Below, piece by piece: positions 61,326 through 64,000 of a DNA stretch of 64,000 bases. The first letter of the stretch is position 1. Every line of letters starts with the position of its first letter. Position numbers and translations under genes: made by a program. This DNA is from Romboutsia lituseburensis DSM 797. Lineage in GTDB: Bacteria; Bacillota; Clostridia; Peptostreptococcales; Peptostreptococcaceae. The notes under the pieces are model-generated. The model worked only from the letters and a program-made list of their open reading frames with translations. It was not told the DNA's origin and made no database searches. The DNA is taken from contig NZ_FNGW01000002.1 of assembly GCF_900103615.1 (NCBI RefSeq), positions 310,001 to 374,000 on the forward strand, in the 5' to 3' direction.

Positions 61326-62024
61326 ATGAAAAATAATTTTTTAATAGTTTTTATTTTTAGCTTTCTAATATTTTTTAACACAAGTACTTCATTTGCATTA
61401 TCCCCTAAATATCAACCTCTTGATTTAAAACCATTACCATACGGATATGACGCATTAGAACCTTTCATTGATAAGGAAACTATGCAACTTCACCATGATA
61501 AACACTATAAAACATATCTAGATAAATTTAATGATGCTATAAAAGACTATCCAGATTTATATAGCTCTAACATTTATGATCTTCTTGCATGTCTAGATTG
61601 TTTACCCTCTGAAGTGTCCAAAGTTATAAAAAATAATGGTGGTGGAGTTTACAATCATGAATTCTTTTTTGATATTATGACACCTGATAAAACTAATTTA
61701 GATGGAGAACTAGAAAAAGCAATAATTAGAGACTTTGGTTCTTTCGATAACTTTAAAGATTCTTTTAAAAAAGCTGGCTTAGGTATTTTCGGATCTGGAT
61801 GGGCTTGGTTAGTTTCTGATGAATCTGGAAATTTATCTATAACTACTACTTCAAATCAGGATAGTACAATTACTTTAAATTTAAAACCTATTATTGGACT
61901 TGATGTATGGGAACATGCCTATTATCTAAAATATAGAAATAATCGTAGTAGTTACATAGACAATTGGTTTAATGTTGTTAATTGGAATAAAGCTAAAGAA
62001 AACTATAAAAATGCTCTTAAATAA
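61326..62024 (+). CDS. sodA: exported manganese/iron superoxide dismutase
   Basis: A 232-residue protein with a clear N-terminal signal peptide (residues 1-24, cleavage after SFA), then a full Fe/Mn SOD. Metal ligands are H56 (QLHHDKHY), H111 (YNHEFFFD), D193 and H197 (LDVWEHAYY). G-G-G before NH and Gln in SNQDST (Q178) follow the MnSOD pattern of the outer-sphere glutamine. SODs are normally cytosolic; exported ones occur in clostridia, where SodA is found in spore coats. RBS AGGAGGTG. Own terminator. Confidence 0.93.
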   Translation: MKNNFLIVFIFSFLIFFNTSTSFALSPKYQPLDLKPLPYGYDALEPFIDKETMQLHHDKHYKTYLDKFNDAIKDYPDLYSSNIYDLLACLDCLPSEVSKVIKNNGGGVYNHEFFFDIMTPDKTNLDGELEKAIIRDFGSFDNFKDSFKKAGLGIFGSGWAWLVSDESGNLSITTTSNQDSTITLNLKPIIGLDVWEHAYYLKYRNNRSSYIDNWFNVVNWNKAKENYKNALK

Positions 62025-62025
62025 T

Positions 62026-62062
62026 ACAAATAAGCCTTCAAATTAAATGAAGGCTTATTTGT
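62026..62062 (+). terminator. Rho-independent terminator of sodA
   Basis: Fifteen-base stem ACAAATAAGCCTTCA/TGAAGGCTTATTTGT, right after the stop. Confidence 0.85.
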
Positions 62063-62184
62063 GCTTTAATTAAAATTTTTCTATAAATTATTTTTGTAAA
62101 AACATTTTTTTTAATATATAATAAAAATAAATTAAACTTTTAATTTATATCGACATTTAATATTATATCATTCAAGGAGGACTT

Positions 62185-62721
62185 ATGGTAAAGGAGACTC
62201 ATGTAAAAGGTGGCTATGTCTTTGCACTTTTGTCTATTCCATTTTTAAATAATAATTTTTTAAAAGAATATGACATTATTTATAAGATAATACTACTATT
62301 TATTTATATATATTTTTCATATCTAGGTTCTTTATTTCCAGATATAGATATGAGAGGTTCTTATATTAGTAAAAGATATCCTATTTTATATAAAAAACTA
62401 GGATCAAAGTTTAAGCATAGAGGATTTACTCATAGTTTATTGTTTCTATCAATTTTAGTATATATTTGCAAAATTCTAATACTATCTAGTAATAATAATA
62501 TTGTCTTTATTTGCTTATGTTCAGGATTTTTTTTAGGATATGTATCTCATTTATTTCTTGATTTTCTCACAAAAGAGGGTATAGAAATATTTTATCCTAT
62601 TTCTATAAATTTTTCATTACTACCGATTAAAACAAATTCCAAAACAGAAAAGTTTTTGTGTAAATTTTTAAATTTCTTAGTTATATTTTTACTAGGATAT
62701 AGATTTTATTTTATATTATAA
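62185..62721 (+). CDS. membrane-bound metal-dependent hydrolase (YdjM/DUF457 family)
   Basis: A 178-residue protein with about four membrane helices. The conserved motifs are an N-terminal H (KETHVKGGYVFAL), SLFPDIDMRGSYISKRYP, FKHRGFTHSLLFL and SHLFLDFLTKEGI; the His/Asp residues bind metal. YdjM-like proteins are related to LexA-regulated inner membrane hydrolases of unknown substrate. Monocistronic with a CAAGGAGG site. Confidence 0.88.
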   Translation: MVKETHVKGGYVFALLSIPFLNNNFLKEYDIIYKIILLFIYIYFSYLGSLFPDIDMRGSYISKRYPILYKKLGSKFKHRGFTHSLLFLSILVYICKILILSSNNNIVFICLCSGFFLGYVSHLFLDFLTKEGIEIFYPISINFSLLPIKTNSKTEKFLCKFLNFLVIFLLGYRFYFIL

Positions 62722-62763
62722 AATGGAAATATCTCAATTATAATTAGAGATATTTCCCTTTTA
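62721..62763 (+). terminator. Rho-independent terminator
   Basis: Eleven-base stem GGAAATATCTC/GAGATATTTCC followed by CTTTTATT. Confidence 0.8.
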
Positions 62764-62803
62764 TTACCCATGTAAATAGTTGATTCTATAATTAAATCAA
62801 TTT

Positions 62804-63409
62804 TTATTCAACTATATCATTATAATGTTTTTCATTTTCTTTATGATTTTCTTGTAAACTTGAATTTACCTTACTACCTATTTTCCAAGATAAAAATACT
62901 AGTAGTAAAAATAGTCCTATCTTTGTTGGACTACTAATAAACCCCTTTATATCACTGGCCGGATAACTAACTACTAAAAACATCACAAACTTTCCAGCTA
63001 GCATTGCAGGTGCAAAATTTATTAATTCTCTTTTGCAAAAAGCTGATGTTACTGTAACTAAAAAACTTGGTATAAAGGGGCAAGAATATGCAAAGAATAA
63101 TAATTTGAATCCTTGCTTATCCATCCATTTTATAGCCTTCTCAGTTTTTTCATTTCTCAATTTATTAAAAAACTTATTATCACTAAATTTACTAACTATA
63201 ATAAATAATAATAAAGTTCCTAATCCTGATCCTATCCAAGATAACACTAAACCTCCAAATAATCCAAGTAAAAGCGCATTTGCACCTACTATAGCAATTA
63301 GAGGTAATATTGGTAAAAAGCTTTCTATAAAACATGTAACTAAACCAACTAACATTGTAAGAAACCAATAATCTTTTGCAACATAATATAAGCCTTGAAT
63401 ATAATCCAT
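62804..63409 (-). CDS. VTT-domain (TVP38/TMEM64/DedA-type) membrane protein
   Basis: A 201-residue protein with about five helices. FIESFLPILPLIAIVGANALLLG and GGLVLSWIGSGLGTLLLFIIVSKF (shortened in family terms) carry the re-entrant VTT pattern with E..LP and GS.LG, and FLLFAYSCPFIPSFLVTVTSAF is the second half motif (residues about 115-135). These proteins act in lipid carrier or membrane lipid recycling. No signal peptide. AAGGAGACA site. Confidence 0.85.
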   Translation of the reverse strand: MDYIQGLYYVAKDYWFLTMLVGLVTCFIESFLPILPLIAIVGANALLLGLFGGLVLSWIGSGLGTLLLFIIVSKFSDNKFFNKLRNEKTEKAIKWMDKQGFKLLFFAYSCPFIPSFLVTVTSAFCKRELINFAPAMLAGKFVMFLVVSYPASDIKGFISSPTKIGLFLLLVFLSWKIGSKVNSSLQENHKENEKHYNDIVE

Positions 63410-63513
63410 ACAAATGTCTCCTTAATATTTTTTCTAATTCAAGTATACATTATTTATCTTACAAAATTATTACATTTTCCTTACAATTTGTGCATAATTA
63501 TATATTTTTTTAT

Positions 63514-63927
63514 TTATTCTATACTTATTAATAATTCACCACTATTTACTGTAGATTTTTCAGATATATGTATATCTTTTATAACTCCATCAACAGGAGA
63601 TACAATTTCATTTTCCATTTTCATAGCCTCTAGTATAAGTAATATATCCCCTCTTGATACACTTTGATTTTTAGAGACATTTATTTTATTTACAACACCT
63701 GGCATAGGAGAAAATATATTCTCTTTTGAATTATTATCCATCTTATCTACTTTATCATTTGATTTTACATTAGTATTTGAATTTTCTATTTTACTTTTAA
63801 CTTGTTCATTTATTTTATTATTTTTATCTATAGGATCCATAGATTTAACTTTATTTGATTTTGTAACCTCTTCTACTTCTACTTCATAACAAATACCATT
63901 AACAGCAACATTATAAGTTTTTATCAT
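63514..63927 (-). CDS. biotin carboxyl carrier (gamma/C-type) subunit of a sodium-pump decarboxylase
   Basis: A 137-residue protein. The N-terminus MIKTYNVAVNGICYEVEVEE and a Lys/Asp/Asn-rich flexible linker (22-72) precede a biotinyl domain with EAMKMENEI (K103 biotinylated). This is the mobile carrier of decarboxylases such as glutaconyl-CoA, methylmalonyl-CoA or oxaloacetate decarboxylase. The ATG at 63927 follows GGGGG; an earlier ATG contains it. It overlaps the end of the upstream OadG-like gene. Which decarboxylase cannot be told here. Confidence 0.85.
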   Translation of the reverse strand: MIKTYNVAVNGICYEVEVEEVTKSNKVKSMDPIDKNNKINEQVKSKIENSNTNVKSNDKVDKMDNNSKENIFSPMPGVVNKINVSKNQSVSRGDILLILEAMKMENEIVSPVDGVIKDIHISEKSTVNSGELLISIE

Positions 63928-64000
63928 TGCTAAATCCCCCAATTCCATTATTCCAACTACTATAATTATTATTACTTCTGATTATTTTTCTAACTATTAT
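63911..64000 (-). CDS. OadG-type decarboxylase small subunit, 3' fragment (start beyond window)
   Basis: Only the last 29 codons are inside the window. The one open frame ends VRKIIRSNNNYSSWNNGIGG..., which resembles the C-terminal end of OadG-like sodium-pump decarboxylase gamma/delta subunits (IRRxxR..SPxWxxAGR). It overlaps the start of the biotin carrier gene by 17 bases, consistent with an operon. Assignment rests on a short segment plus context. Confidence 0.5.
   Translation of the reverse strand: MIVRKIIRSNNNYSSWNNGIGGFSNDKNL

Overview
The window is strongly AT-rich chromosomal DNA with short intergenic regions, strong GGAGG ribosome-binding sites, frequent TTG and GTG starts and Rho-independent terminators. 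The gene set points to an anaerobic, low-GC Clostridia member, most likely family Peptostreptococcaceae (Clostridioides, Paraclostridium or Romboutsia relatives). It includes a 2-hydroxyacyl-CoA dehydratase-type enzyme pair, PfoR, LysW under a lysine riboswitch, an exported superoxide dismutase, NlpC/P60 with SH3 repeats, and the selenium-dependent molybdenum hydroxylase maturation gene yqeB. This family assignment is inference. I see no phage, insertion sequence, CRISPR array, rRNA or replication origin. One tRNA-Leu(UAG) is present.

Layout. 1-6.3 kb: a tandem pair of TPR-GGDEF signalling proteins (the first cut by the window edge), a degenerate Ser/Thr-kinase-like membrane protein, a DUF3892 protein and a short UvrC-like nuclease. 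6.5-20 kb: a lipoprotein, a double-cubane-cluster reductase with its ATPase activator, a nitroreductase/K+ channel pair, a thioredoxin-like protein, GltS, a DUF1540 protein, a CPA1 antiporter, a MarR regulator, a Cys-rich orphan, a four-SH3b NlpC/P60 hydrolase and an NptA-PhoU phosphate transporter. 20-29 kb: an acyltransferase; a six-gene molybdenum-cofactor/Mo-hydroxylase maturation operon (yqeB-xdhC-mogA-moaA-moaC-MOSC); small conserved genes; a RelA/SpoT-fold protein; and MsrAB.

29.5-33.4 kb: a thiazole/thiamine operon thiS-thiF-thiG-thiH-thiE with a complete promoter, TPP riboswitch and attenuator. 33.6-49.8 kb: a split ThrE exporter, DegV, RecQ with two HRDC domains, an alanine/glycine symporter, an ArsB/NhaD-type transporter, thioredoxin with a reductase that seems to lack an NADPH site, a two-component system, a cassette of DNA-binding protein, lipoprotein and two small proteins, and a radical SAM protein with an unusual CX4CX2C motif. 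50-64 kb: PfoR, tRNA-Leu, a pentapeptide/channel-like protein, lysW with promoter, riboswitch and attenuator, lplA, aspartate 4-decarboxylase facing asparagine synthetase, a CPBP protease behind a structured leader, an exported SOD, two membrane proteins, and the start of a biotin-dependent sodium-pump decarboxylase cluster cut by the right edge.

How the genes fit together: several groups serve sulfur, redox and cofactor chemistry of an anaerobe (thiamine thiazole, MoCo, Fe-S activation, thioredoxin, MsrAB, SOD, lipoate). Others are amino-acid or cation transporters (GltS, AGCS, LysW, ThrE, NhaD-like, CPA1). Points to follow up are the pyridine-nucleotide-independent thioredoxin reductase, the thiF gene that appears to start at ATT, the reuse of Gly-Gly tail codons as ribosome-binding sites in two operons, a RelA/SpoT-like protein with an altered substrate motif, the undescribed leader of the CPBP gene, and the 46.8-48.9 kb cassette of unknown function. 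I did not find a clear-cut new defence or toxin system.
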